From positions 138,251,747 to 138,315,746 of the forward strand of contig OY720636.1 of the NCBI GenBank assembly GCA_963169105.1: 64,000 nt of DNA, in the 5' to 3' direction. The stretch is from Ceriagrion tenellum. Its lineage: Eukaryota; Arthropoda; Insecta; Odonata; Coenagrionidae. The notes under the pieces were generated by a model. The model searched no databases. It saw nothing but the letters and a program-made list of their open reading frames with translations, and had not been told where the DNA came from. The translations under genes and the position numbers were made by a program. Of the stretch, positions 11,774 through 23,610 are shown one piece after another. How positions within the stretch are numbered: position 1 is the stretch's first letter; each line of letters opens with the position of its first letter.

Positions 11774-12839
11774 ATTCAAAATAGTGGAAGTGGTAAGGGA
11801 CAAACGTTTTATTTGAATTGTGCAATTAATCTAGTTAAGGGTAGCCTGCGGGATTTTTAGAATGCTACTTTATGGAATTCCCACATGGTTCATTGGACCA
11901 CTGCACTGAGGGACAAATGCTTACGAGGAGCACCCGAATATATTGAATGCGTGAAAAGATCCTGGCATACCTAAATATGTCTATGAATCCAGAGATATTG
12001 CCGCATTGTTATATGCCTCATATGCCGCCCTCATAAAACCAAAGTACAATTATTAATTTTACTCAAAAATCTTTGCCCTTGGAACTCAATTCCCGACCCT
12101 TAGGATGGGAAATCAAAACTTAAAACTCTTCAGCTGTATTGTATATACTAATCACCTGTAAACTCTTCACCAAATCTATTAATAGCTCTATTTTGATATG
12201 GCTCCAAAAAGAGACAAGATTAGTTCACGTATTGATTATGCCTTAAACCCTATGCAGAATCACTTTTTTACAGCTGTATGATGATTGATTACTTGATACT
12301 GGCAGCCAACTATGCTGGAAAAGTATTTCCGATAACCCAAGGTGACTCCTTGACCAAACCAATCCTCGAAAAAAATTCACGTCATACGAGGTTCTGGATG
12401 GTACGGGGATATAGATGTTTTGCTCTATATCTCGAGCACTGATAGACCCGATAAACGAAAGAGATTACCTGATAAATTGGTACGCATATTCCTGATTCAC
12501 TTGCATATTAGTTCGTGTCTGCAGCAAAAGCTTAGGAGGGCAACACTTAATCATCCTTTTTAGATGAGCTTAACTTTCGTACTTTCACTTACTCGATTAC
12601 TTTTTTCCTTTTCCAGCACTCACAAGGTTGTTATCCATTCACCGCCTTCGCCGTAATTCCTAGTCGCCGCCGCCACGGGGACTCGCGGGTTAATATGTAG
12701 ATTCTCAAAATCAAACAAGAGCCATTGGTGTTTCCAGCAGCGCTCAATATTTCCAACAAGCACGGAGAACATTTGAAGTACTCGCAAGCTATACGTCATA
12801 GAAACACGCATCTTGTGCATTTGACTTCGCAATTTGGAG
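11774..12839. other. AT-rich spacer, nothing recognised
   Basis: No recognisable gene. A small hairpin (GATATAG pairing with CTATATC near 12407-12430) is the only local structure seen. Confidence 0.4.
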
Positions 12840-13030
12840 AAGGCGAGTGATTTTCAGAGTGAATGAGGGATAGTATGGATGCTGGCAGGGGATGCAGGTC
12901 GTAAGAGAGTGTAAAGGAGCATAATTTGAAGCATGAGGAGGAGGAGAGGGAGAGAGAGGGGAAGAAGTAGAAGAGAGTAAGGCAGGAAGTTGATCTGAGG
13001 GCATCAGAGGGAGACGTCGATCTTAAAGGG
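12840..13030 (+). other. Purine-rich island
   Basis: Short plus-strand G/A-rich tract (GAGGAGGAGAGGGAG-like) that produces Ser/Pro-rich minus-strand frames. Confidence 0.45.
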
Positions 13031-14595
13031 GAAGGCAAACCTTAAGAAGAAGCAATAAAAATACATCGTGGAAGTTGAGATGCATCTGACATAAAAAGTA
13101 GGCGGTACACTCGTGACGCACGTGAAATGATTCACTCAACCTCTAGTACACTGGTTCTAAATTGGAAATGGAATTAGCCGATATAGCTTTCAAGTTTGTC
13201 TGCAATTTAAACATTTTTCCTCAATTTTTCTCTCTCGTTTCAGCAAAGGCCTTGAGAAATGAATTAATTGTTGCTGTGATCTCGTCATGGGAGAGTTACG
13301 AAGTCGATAATCCTTTTTCACCGGTAGTGGTGACTGTTGGACATGATATAATTTTGCGTCCCACTGCTTCCTTTGTCTTCGTCACTATTGGTTTCAGCTA
13401 AGCCCTCTGCGTCACGTTTTCCTGCATATCCAGTGGTGCAAAAGGCAATACCCATCATCAAGATTAAAAGCGCTAGCTCGTTCCGCGTTCTCTGTTGACT
13501 CGCAAGTCAAGTGGAGTAGGTAACTGTTGTTTTTAACATCTTTTCCTTATCTAACTCTATTTATTGTACATAAACTGATATGAAGTGCTCGGAAATTGCT
13601 TGTTTTTGGCATTTTCTGTTTAACACGTGTTTTCCATGATCTTGAACCCTGGTTTGCTCTTCGTGGCAGATTTTTCCCACTCAATTGCCACCGCAACGAT
13701 AGGTTGTCTTGTGGACTCCTTACTGCTGGGTCCTTGTTTGTCTTTTGAGATCGGAAATAGTTGTTAGTTTCCTGACGGCAATTAAACATATCCGTTTATT
13801 GGTCTTACTAAAAAGAGTACAAAGGTATTTATACGACTAGACATGCAACCTATGTGTTGAAAAACATTTCGATGAAATTGTGCGAAACTATGCCAACTTG
13901 GAGAGTTTTCAATAAATTTTGGTCAAGGAAGGTGCAAAAAGTAGGAAAGAGGGGAATTCCTGAGTTAAAAAATCAAGTATGATTACGCATATGGATTTCA
14001 TCTGCTGCTATAGAAAGAATTTCTGCTGAAGTTTTTGGCGCTCACCAATTAGCCTTCCCGGAAATAAGTATCGGAAAAACAGAAGTACCTACAGTTTTTG
14101 AGATCTAGAATAATTGTACCGAAGAATTAAAAAAAGCCTCTGTTGATGTAGTTTCCGCAAGTAAATTACGATAGTTTCAATTTTTTCAGTATAATAATGT
14201 TTAGTTTATTGTTTTAAACCAAAGCTCTTCGTTTTAGAATGGTTTCACGATTTGGTTCATTGCCAGTGATAGTATCTATTTAAATGTAATAGACCTCGAC
14301 TACTACTGTCTTTTCGCACTATAAGCCTGTGCAGGAAGGTGATGTACAATGCTGGAGCGAGTTGCGTAATTTCACGTTTATGATTCGAATGAAGACTAAA
14401 GATGCTTAGCTTAGGTGGCATCCCATTTTCTTAACATTGATTCAAACTTGCATGTCTTTGTTCATTACAAATAGATGGATGCCAACTCTTATTTCGGTAT
14501 TGATTCTACTTTCAAATGGCGATCCAATTTTTAAATCGATAATATAGACCTTTTTTCAAGTTATTTGAACAAAAATGTATTTATATCAACTTGAC
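13031..14595. other. Spacer, nothing firmly recognised
   Basis: Contains a fair splice-acceptor-like tract ending in TTTCAG at about 13242, followed by an open stretch to 13401, but no matching donor or recognisable protein. The remainder is AT-rich. Confidence 0.35.
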
Positions 14596-14792
14596 TATAA
14601 GTAAAGTCCTCGCCAGCTAAACTGAGGGTTACGGGTTCGAGTCCCGAGTTCGAGATTTCCACCACCCAGGGCATGGATGCCTGTCAAGTTCTGTTGGTCC
14701 GGTCCCTGGACAACCTGATGACAGGTTTAGTAGCCTATTGGGATTCCAGGGACATTCGGGCCAACAGAATTATCCGGCAAACAAAAAAAAAC
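14596..14792 (+). mobile_element. tRNA-derived SINE with hairpin body and A-rich tail
   Basis: The head carries a clear B box, GGGTTCGAGTCCC (14633-14645), after a tRNA-like stretch beginning near 14596. The body folds on itself: the arm at 14689-14710 (TTCTGTTGG...CCCTGGA) pairs with the arm at 14745-14769 (TCCAGGG...CCAACAGAA). The element ends in an A-rich tail, CAAACAAAAAAAAA, at about 14780-14792. Head, structured body and A-tail together are typical of a tRNA SINE mobilised by a LINE. The A box is degenerate and the target duplication was not found. Confidence 0.75.
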
Positions 14793-17700
14793 TTACAATG
14801 CTTCAAGTATTTTGGATATTTAGTGCATTGTGGCACTAGCTATCAGTAATATATTTGTGCACGCGTTGTCGCAGGTATTCTGCCACTATGCCAAAGGGCA
14901 GTACTTTTCTCGGGCTTTCCTTTCAATACCTTTTTGCTTTGAACTCACATCGCATGCAAATAATGATAAAAGCCTAGGACTCATGCCACTCCTAGGCATT
15001 TTGAAGGGGTTTTTCCGTCGTTTTAACATCGTAATGCAAAATAAGTATGACTGCTTTTTTGTTTTAGAAGTGAAATTATTCCTTGTTTAAAATAATACAT
15101 CCGCAATTTTAATTTTCAACAGATTTATAGAAGGACAATATTGTTGAAGTATGACATTAATATGAATGTAATAATTTCTCCGAGTTTTTTCACTGACAAC
15201 ATGGGAAAAAGGGGATGAAATGTCATTATTCTCACTTTCGAGATGGCTATTATACGTACGCTGTTTCTACTTAATGTAACAGCGCTGTGGTTACTCCAAA
15301 ATAACAGTGAACGCCATATTTATGAAATGCTGCGCCATTGTTGCGGTGACAATTACAGATAAGTAACGGAGAAGTTGAAAATGGAGAGGATAACGCATTA
15401 AAATTGCTGCACTGAAGCACAAAATATCTGCAGTTGACGGTAGAATTGCGTTATGATGTTCAATAAAGATACCTTCAAAAAATCAATGGGAATCATCAAG
15501 AATTATGATGGGAACATGCCACGGTTACACAAATGCATCGGTTGAATAATCATTCTGAACTTCACGAGAAAATACTTTGTGGAAATATGACTCTTTATTT
15601 TAAAGTATGTGCAAATATTTAATTCCTTTATTTATATTATGCAATAATACATGGTTTAAAACTTAAAGACAGAAGAATGATCTGAAATTATGATCGTAGG
15701 CGAAAATTACCAACAAAATTCTAAATTAGGTTATGAGAAAATTTACAGTTTCGGTTGATTAAAATAGTGTTCATATAAATAAGCGTTATATCGCGGGAAA
15801 AGACAAAAGCATGTACATATTTTTCATCAATGAGCATTTCTATTTATCGTGCAGAGGACACGACCAAAAGTGAATGCATGGTAGAGAGATATATTTTCCT
15901 ATGTTGACCGATTTGGATAGAGGTAAGAAAAGGCAGTGGAAGTAAGCCTTTTATTTCTCGTAGAGATGAGAAAAGCCAAACGAGTAGTAAAATTTTACGG
16001 CCTTTACGTCGTCGATGTAGGAAAGACCTTAAATATCGTTGGCTGGAACTGAATGCTGACTACACAGAAAGAAGTAGTCTTCGAGCGCAAGCATTTTTGA
16101 GGCTGCATGAGAGAGGTGTGTAAATCAATGATCAAATCCGCTTTTTCACGTAAGAAAGAGAATAAGGAATATAATCAGTAATTTCTTACCTGGAAACTTC
16201 TATTCAGAAATATTTTCCGTAAGTGAGATTTGATCTATATGAGGTCCTTTATAGATATTATTTCAATTTAATCAAGGAGACAAAAAGAGAATGTGGCAAG
16301 CTCAGCTCTATAATTGGCGGTGATAACATTAAATGTAGCTCACCGAAATATTGCGAATCCGTAAAAATATCATCATTTAGATTTTCATCAGTAAACGGAA
16401 AGATTATTTGGAATAAGATCTTGATTAATTTACACCAAACAGTAGTGCGAGAAAATGTGGATAAAAATAGCCCTGATGGCCATAAATTAGCGTGTAAATG
16501 AGTCTGACCATTTTGAAGCTGTTGTATGAAACTATGAGGTTACATAGGCAAACTGTTTAAGAAATAGCATAGAAAATATTTGAAGAAGAAGTTGCCGGAG
16601 AAAAATAATTAAAATTATAATGGTATTAAGTATCCGCGTATAATAGCCATGCTTGTTCAATCTATAAAATATCGGTTAAAATTCTTTGAAAATGCTGGGC
16701 CACTCTTATTTATAATAAATGCTATGAAATATAAATTTGGTGAAACTAAGGAGATAATGGGCGGAGATGAAATGATTGAGCAGATAAAACGTCAATATTT
16801 GCTCCCAATTTTTTTGTATGCAATTATTTTTGTGCATTAAGTGTATTTATTGCTGGAATTGTGATTTTTAAGCCTTTTTTTAAAGCTATGGGTAACTTCT
16901 TGTTGTCAGGTAACTAATGTACTTCCCTCGTAGGGTACAAACATTTTTGTTCTTTACGGTATGCCTATCCAGTTGAATTATTCTAATGATCGGAATTCAC
17001 TAAGATTTTGAATGCTTTCGTTAAAGAATTCTGGTTATAGGCAAAAGAATATGATTAGTTTTGCCTGGTTAAATGTTTCCACATCTTCTTTTTAATGGCT
17101 CAAGAATAAGTTTCAGTTTAATATTCATTTGGTAGTATTGTATATTATTGGTTCTCCGTGAATTCTCAGGCTTTGATAGCACTCCTTCAGATCTTGGCCC
17201 TGAGCTAGACGAATGGTGATATTTTTGCAGATTTAAGACAAATTTTGAAGAGAGGAAATGACCTTCTTTCCTATATTTTGAAATTCATGGAAAAAAGGCA
17301 GTGTATTTCAAGTTTAAATGTATCTTTCATACTGGATTCTAGGGCTAATAATTGTTTGCAGGTAGTACCATTTCTCTCCGGCAAAATAGGAGAAATTTAC
17401 TGAGGCGTAATGATTTCCTCTTCCTTCGTACCATCCACTTTTTCCGAAAAAAATATTAGAACACTGGTTTTCTGAAACCCCCCACCCCCGTTATTCCTTA
17501 TCTTCTCTCTTATCCCCATCATCTCTTCCCGCGTGGCTAATGGACAAGCCAAATTTTTGTGTTCATTTCTTATGTTTAAATCTTTACAACACCAAGGTAG
17601 CATGCTCGCGATTTCTATGATATAGTTTAGATGGTTTTATATTCTAGGTTATCAACGTAAGTAGTTATTAACTTTTAAGTTTGGGCAAGATTTTTGCGGT

Positions 17701-18095
17701 ACGATTCCATTGCTTTTAGTGCTAGTGTAAATTTGACGCCCAACAACAGCAAAGTGTAAAGCGTCAGAAAAAATGAAATTCTAATACGAACTACTTATAT
17801 AATTACTACTGGGTACATTTAGAAAGTTTCAGCCAAGCTTTCTGAAACAAGTGATGTCATTACACCTTCCACAAACAAATCGGCATATCTCGCAGGCTAG
17901 AGTACAAATTCGGATAAACGTCAGAGATCTGGCTTGACGGATGTAAATTTAGTTTCCCTCGCTACATCACTTAGACGACTTCCCACTCTCTTCCTAGTAA
18001 CTACACATCCGTGTTCGACAAGGTGTATCTCATCTCAGTTCGAAGGAATCAGGAAATAATCACTCTCCGTGTCCTTAACTCGGCTCGTATTCTCA
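14793..18095. other. AT-rich spacer, nothing recognised
   Basis: About 3.3 kb without recognisable domains. ORFs at 14830-15090, 16223-16501 and 16649-16840 have no known family, no splice context and AT-driven composition. Confidence 0.45.
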
Positions 18096-18099
18096 CGCT

Positions 18100-18655
18100 G
18101 GCGCGATGCGAGAAACAAAATTCCCATTCGGATCCCTTCCCTCTGCCTCTCTCCCCCTCGGCGTCTCTCTTTGCTCGTTCTCTCGTGCTTGTTTCCCGGA
18201 TACCTCGGTACAGTTTAAGGGAAAGGTTCTTGCGGCGCAGGGTGAATGTTCTTGCCGGGGAGAGAAAGGGAAGAGGAGGAGGGTGTGGAGAGAGATTGGG
18301 GGGCGGGAGGAGTGGGGTGGTGGGGTGTAGCTGCTGTTGGAGGCACCGGGGGTGCTATTTCAAGCGGGGGATGTCGTGAAGGAGGGGTGGAGCAGCAAGC
18401 TAAAGGAAGAGGGAGAGAGAAGTTGGCCCCTCGGGAGGTTTCCGGATGAGCTAAGGCGGCGGATTTTGAAGTCCCCGGAGGAGAAAGGCGAAAAGCAGGG
18501 AGGAGGGGGGATGAGGAGAGGTGGCAGGAGGAGTCTTGTCGGCGGAGGGCTAAGATAGTGAGTGAGTGAAAGGGGGGAAGATTGGAGAGTGGGGGAGGGG
18601 GAAGTAACACGGGTGGGAGGGGTTCTTTGGTTGGTCGGGCAGTAGTGGATCGCGA
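18100..18655 (+). other. GC-rich, G/A-skewed island
   Basis: The first ~130 bp are pyrimidine-rich on plus, then the strand becomes strongly G/A-rich to about 18650, with CpGs. Overlapping frames in several registers (172 codons on minus at 18215-18733, 122 codons on plus at 18011-18379) come from low stop density; their products are Pro/Ser- or Gly/Arg/Glu-rich without motifs. A CpG-rich promoter is possible, but no gene is visible next to it. Confidence 0.5.
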
Positions 18656-19214
18656 GTTAGAAGCAAGAATCTTATGGTTGGCGCGATACCACTTGCTCCG
18701 ATACAGGACTTGTGATACGATACGGCGATACATCCTATTCGATCAGTTGTGAGAGCGAAGCAAAACATGTTGTGTATTTTCTTCCTAATAATTCCTGGTT
18801 TAGGCTATGAGACTATTCCGGCTTCACTTAACCATCTCATTCTTGGTCTCCCGACACTTCTTCTACCCTGTGGCTTATACTCTACAGCCTACTCTGGATA
18901 TCTTTCCATGGGCTTCCGTAGTACATACTTTTTCCAACTATCATGTTGGATACCAACTTGTCAGATGTAGACTAAACACAGTGTTGTATTCTCATAGATT
19001 TATTTCTTAATTATTATGCCCTTGTGTGCCCTTTCATAGCTGCAAGAAACTTTGTGTCTCTTGGTTTTATTCGTCATATTTCTTATGGTTTTGCTGCCTA
19101 ACGTTTTGTGACATTCAACTTAGTATGTACTACCATTAATTAATTAAATACTAACCATGTTTCTTTCCTGGTAATTGTTTTCGTATCATCCAATAATTAC
19201 TTGAGAAAACTTTA

Positions 19215-19620
19215 ATTTAAGCTAGTTGCGATATCTTTGACCTTGTCGTTTTTAATATCACATCCCAAAACCAGACTTGGGAAACCTGTTCCAGTGCTTT
19301 TTCTTCTATGACAATTTTTGTTCTTATAGTATTGTTTCCCAAGAATACAGCAGTTTTCGTTTTAGCTCTTTCTATTCTTAGGTTATTGATGTCACTCAGT
19401 TTCTCTAACTCTGAACCTCTTTGTTGCTAACTCATTATTCCCTCCCCGTAATCTTCAACTAGCTGCCGGCAAATTTCTGTCAGTTTGTAGTTTTTCGTAG
19501 ACAAAAACCTTATCATCTATGCATCTCATAACTGGCAAGATATTCTTTTGAAGCACACATTTTGAAAACTCACTGTAAATAAAGTAGGAGCAATCCTGTT
19601 CAAAATATACCACAGTTAAA
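19215..19620 (-). pseudogene. LINE reverse transcriptase fragment
   Basis: Reading the minus strand, recognisable pieces of a non-LTR retrotransposon reverse transcriptase appear in order but in shifting frames. First comes APTLFTV, resembling the SPxLFN block that precedes the catalytic loop. Then CIDDKVFV (codons near 19508-19522) stands where the YxDD active site YADD-x-x belongs. Then a thumb-region segment contains KTAVFLGNNTIRTKIVI and ALEQV. At least two frameshifts or stops break it, and Tyr-Ala of the YADD box is replaced by Cys-Ile, so it is dead. Nothing N-terminal to the palm domain is visible on the upstream side (above 19620). The exact LINE clade cannot be fixed from this fragment. 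Confidence 0.65.
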
Positions 19621-19659
19621 TGCGTATTGAGATAGATTTTCTCTGTCTAACTTCCTTAT

Positions 19660-19691
19660 GGTGGCTTGCAGGAGGATTAGTAGATGTAGAT
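19660..19691 (+). repeat. 32 bp dispersed motif, copy 1
   Basis: Starts GGTGGCTTGCAGG and ends GTAGATGTAGAT. The same 32-position layout recurs at 30232-30263 with a few substitutions. It lies 40 bp upstream (in minus-strand sense) of the LINE fragment at 19215-19620. Confidence 0.55.
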
Positions 19692-19819
19692 AAGTGTGAG
19701 TACGCTTTGACCCATAGATGTTGATTCTATCCTCACCGACCGCCTCGCTAAGTCAAAACGTAAGATACTTTATGAACAGATCTCGCTTATCCATCTCTAG
19801 GGTCAGCTAGTTTCGGTAT

Positions 19820-19990
19820 AAAGGTATCATCATCAGGTGCAAGGTTCGTTACTTATTTATAGCAGTGATAGTGAATTTTTAAATTAAATAATTAATTTTA
19901 TTCTTAATAATTAGTGAAAATGGTGTTTAAATTAATTTGTTACCAATTACAACAAGACCCAAAGGTGCCATCATCATGTGGAAAGGTTGT
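19820..19990 (+). repeat. Pair of ~30 bp direct repeats with CATCATCAGG-like core
   Basis: AAAGGTATCATCATCAGG... at 19820-19849 and AAAGGTGCCATCATCATG... at 19961-19990 align over about 30 bp. Similar CATCATCAGG words are common near the ends of dispersed retroelements in arthropods, so this may be a decayed retroelement end. No coding part adjoins. Confidence 0.4.
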
Positions 19991-20799
19991 TGTCATTTAT
20001 TAATTCAGGAAATAGTTCTGCAAGCGAAAATTATTTCATAATCATCAATAGTAAATAACTTTACAACTGTTGATGACACTTCTTTGTTGAGACTAGTCCC
20101 CGTTCATGTTGTATTGTAACCAATATAATTGAAAATCAGCGAGATCGTGCAACGTTACAACTCAGTTGAAAGAAAATTCCACGTTGTGAAGCCTAATTTT
20201 TGATCCGTTACTTAGCGCAAGCATCACTTTTTAACCATAGGTAAGTATTTCAAGAATTATTGCCCGTGTTGAGCTAAATAACTCTGTACTATATTAGCTC
20301 TTGTTTTTTTTCTGACCCAGGTTTCAGCACATTAATGTCCTTATCAAGGCGTGTGACATTAATATGGTGGTTGGGATGAAACTTTGATTGGAATCTAAAA
20401 CTAGTGTGGAAATAGTACAAATTTATGTCGTTCCTCGTAAGCGTTAGACATTTTTACGAAACGACGCCTTAAGTTTCTAAGAATCATAATAATAAGAATA
20501 AGTGCATTTTATCAGATTTTCTGCTCGGATACGAAATATATCACAGTAAAAATATTGCGTCAAATGTCAATACTAAAAGTATGGAGAGATTGCCATGAAA
20601 TAAGTTAAGCTATGATAAATTAAATGAATTTCATCTTACATTTGCACAAAATGTAACAATCAGTGTGTCATATTATTGGACCATAGAAAAAGACAACTAG
20701 GAGAAGAATTAATTCCTAAGACACCTAGATTTTATTGGAGTGACGCGATCTAATTTCAAGTTTACCTATATGAGAAAAAAGTAGCATTGATAAGAATAA

Positions 20800-21015
20800 C
20801 GGGAAAACATTAGCCAATTAAAAGATATAGAGAGAGGTAAACTCGAAAGGTTGGCCATGCTCAGACGTAAGAGTTGATTTTTTAAATGAGTACGTTTATA
20901 ATTTTAGAAATAATTGAAGGGGAGATCCGAAGAAGTAGACCAAGATATGAATATATTTAAAAATAAAGACGATTACCAGAACGTATAACTAAGATAATAA
21001 TGGGAAAATGGTGTC
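20800..21015 (+). pseudogene. LINE 3' coding fragment
   Basis: The plus strand encodes a piece of the C-terminal region that follows the reverse transcriptase in many insect LINEs. After a KVGHAQT segment (compare the WxGHxxR block), it reads IIEGEIRRSRPRYEYI, matching the family pattern of an IIEG block followed by RPRxxYI. The downstream part is broken by stops. Orientation is opposite to the fragment at 19215-19620, so the two are probably separate insertions. Only this short block is recognisable. Confidence 0.5.
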
Positions 21016-21869
21016 AAACAGGAGACTTGAAATCTAGGAATGAGATGCTGATGGTAATGCATTAAGCTTCACGTTCCATTATAACATGCGTCCCATTTCT
21101 CAATAAATACAACATTTATACTGCTAACACAATGAGATGCCAATACACCAAAAACACACCCAAATTGCTGACATTTTATGGGAGGCATTCAAGCAACAAT
21201 CAGCTCTGTTTAACGCGTATCGTACTTAATGGACCACAGTGGAGGATGAATACTGGTACTGTTTTATCCTCCAGAAATTGCCATCTTATTTAAGGCTCTG
21301 CAAACCGGTTCATGGTTTGAAAATCAGTCAGAAGTTTAACCTTTGAAGCAAAGAAATTCCACTTCAAAATTCCTAGGTTTACGTTGGTACGAAAAAATTG
21401 CCACGAGAAAAAATCTACCTGCACCGGAAGTCGAGCCAAAGAATCAGAATTGACGAGCCAGAACTAGAGGCAATGCTCACGTGGGCCAACATGGACAGCA
21501 AATCGGAAAATGAGTCAAAGAAACTTAAGTTAGCAGCACAAATACCGTGCTTAGCTACATATATTGTAATATGGAGGATTGCAAAACAAAATATAGGTTT
21601 CTTGAATCCTCCGTGAACTGCTAGGAGAATAATTGAGCCTGAATATCGTGGTGACATACTTACTGGTCTGGCAATGCCAAGGACCGCGAATCGTTTCCTG
21701 GTCGGTGGTGGATTTATTCTCATGTTGATTACTATGTATTTTCATCGCCATTGCTTCAAAATGATAGAAAGTGATTATGTTTGTAGGTATTTTCTGTAAA
21801 ATCGCATGCTAGCATTATAAACATCGGCATCGGTCGACGTGATATCGAGCAAGCCCTACGGTCTAAGTA
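21016..21869. other. Spacer with two overlapping unassigned ORFs
   Basis: Frames at 21398-21616 (plus) and 21415-21723 (minus) overlap antisense. Neither resembles a family I know. No splice sites or repeats were noted. Confidence 0.35.
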
Positions 21870-22150
21870 GTCTTGCGGCTGGGAGAGAGAGGGTGGTGTG
21901 GAAGGCGGAGAAGAGCCGGGTCGAAGGGCTTGGCGGTTGGGGAGACGCGAAGCATACGCCTGACCTTAATTTATGCATGCTTCCTAGTGCTTCTTCTACT
22001 CCACCCCCTTCCCGCCCTCCCTTGTCCCCGCTCCCTCACTCCCATTTTCCTCGCGCCCACCCACTCCCCCCGTTCCAAGGGGTGGTTTTTTTTTCTTCTT
22101 CCCTCTCGGATCGCTTATCTTGTTCTTTTCACTTTTACACTCGTTCCCTC
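21870..22150 (-). other. GC-rich, pyrimidine-skewed island
   Basis: Short G-rich start, then C/T-rich on the plus strand (CCCTCC, CCACTCCCCC). The ORFs of 98-119 codons over it are compositional. Confidence 0.45.
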
Positions 22151-23189
22151 TTGTTCACGTCATCTTTAAAATCGGCCCATAAACCCTTTATTTCATAATC
22201 TTCTCTCAAGAGTACAGAATTTTGTGACAGCTGCATGGCTGAATCTACGGTTTGGATCATCTGTCCCTATTTTCCATATTGTGCGTATTTGAAGAATTCA
22301 CGGGCCTAAAGAGTCTTAATTACCACCGGTGGAGTTAATTGTGTTATATTGATACAATCTTTATTTGTATCCAAATGATACAGTAAAATGCCATTATATA
22401 ATCATAGGATGTTCTTCATTTACATATTTCATGCAATAGTTTTCCTGAGTTTCTTTGATGTGCTTCAGAGCTTTAATGGAAAAAAAATATAATGAGAGCA
22501 TACTTTTTTCGTATTATTTTTTACAAAAATGTACTTTTGGCATAACGTACAAATAATTTGAAAACAAAAATTGCTTAAGGATCGCATTTGTATTAACTGT
22601 ACCTGAAGTACATATTTTTTATCCTAAACACATTTTGATGTTTTAAAGATTATATTGACCTTTCAATGCTTTGAGGGAAAATAAAATAATATCTTAAAGG
22701 AAGAGAAAGGTAAATATTTTAAACTATACTACAAAAGAGGTAAAGAATTAATTATTAAAAATTTATGATTGGAATCTTCGAATTCCTCTTTTAAGAATTG
22801 AAGTATTTTGGCTCGACTGCTTGTAAATAATTTACTTATAATGCTGGAGCATGTTTAATCTCAGTTCTAAAGACAGCAAGAAAATATTTTCCATGAAAAA
22901 AGTTGGAAATGCCTACTATTCAAAATTTATATTCACATCTCCTATTCTCGCTCCAGGGTAATAACAAAACGGCTGGCATACTAGTTTCGTGTGATGCGTT
23001 AAGTTATTCCTAGGGTAAGCCTTGTCCTGAATAAGATCCATTTTAATTTACGAAACCATTAAGGAGTTTCTAGCTCAATTAGTCAGCCCAGAATGCCTGC
23101 GACAATGAGGCTTTCCCTCCCATCGTTCGGTCCCAACACTTTGAGCACTCATCACCAGCCATCCGACTTTAACGCCTTCCCGTGGCGTC
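22151..23189. other. AT-rich spacer, nothing recognised
   Basis: No gene, RNA or repeat signature seen. Confidence 0.45.
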
Positions 23190-23610
23190 TTCCCTTCAGG
23201 TGGGAGGGATGAAAGTGGGGGTGGGAAGGGTGGGGGGAGAGGGGGTTCAGTGAGAGGGGGGAGGAGAGTGGAAGGGAGAGGGAAAGGCGAAGAAGGATGT
23301 GGAGGGTTTCGACGAGGAGGCTTGGGAGACGTGCCTCGAAAAGCTCGAGTCATGCTGAGGTCGCTTCGAGGTTGCTTTCCCGTCCCACTCTCTCTCTTGC
23401 AGACTTTTCCAATGTTGGAAACAGGGTCGGGCAGAAAAGGCGTGGGAGTCAGTTGAGGTGAGGAGTGGAGATGTGAGCATCCCGATGCCGAGGTGTGGAG
23501 AGCGGAGGAAAAATAGACACCGCCCACGCCGGGTGCGGCGACTAAATGGGAGAGGACGAGGAAGGGGAAGGCGAGGGGAGAAGGGTCCGGTAGCCGAGTC
23601 CTACCGAGCC
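23190..23610 (+). other. Purine-rich GC island
   Basis: Plus strand rich in GGGAG, GGTGGGG and GAAGG words with CpGs. The 150-codon minus frame (23075-23527) is Pro/Ser-rich and compositional. Confidence 0.5.

Noticed and set aside
14633..14645. tRNA gene from the good B box
   Set aside because: No proper acceptor stem or anticodon arm; the A-tail and structured body fit a SINE.
18215..18733. 172-codon minus-strand ORF
   Set aside because: Pro/Ser-rich translation of a G/A-skewed island; frames are open in several registers on both strands, which points to composition.
18749..18970. 73-codon ORF with hydrophobic start resembling a small membrane or secreted protein
   Set aside because: It faintly recalls translations seen in dispersed elements but has no clear motif; no splice or promoter context.
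21398..21723. Overlapping antisense ORFs
   Set aside because: No recognisable family in either; overlap of two open frames suggests chance.
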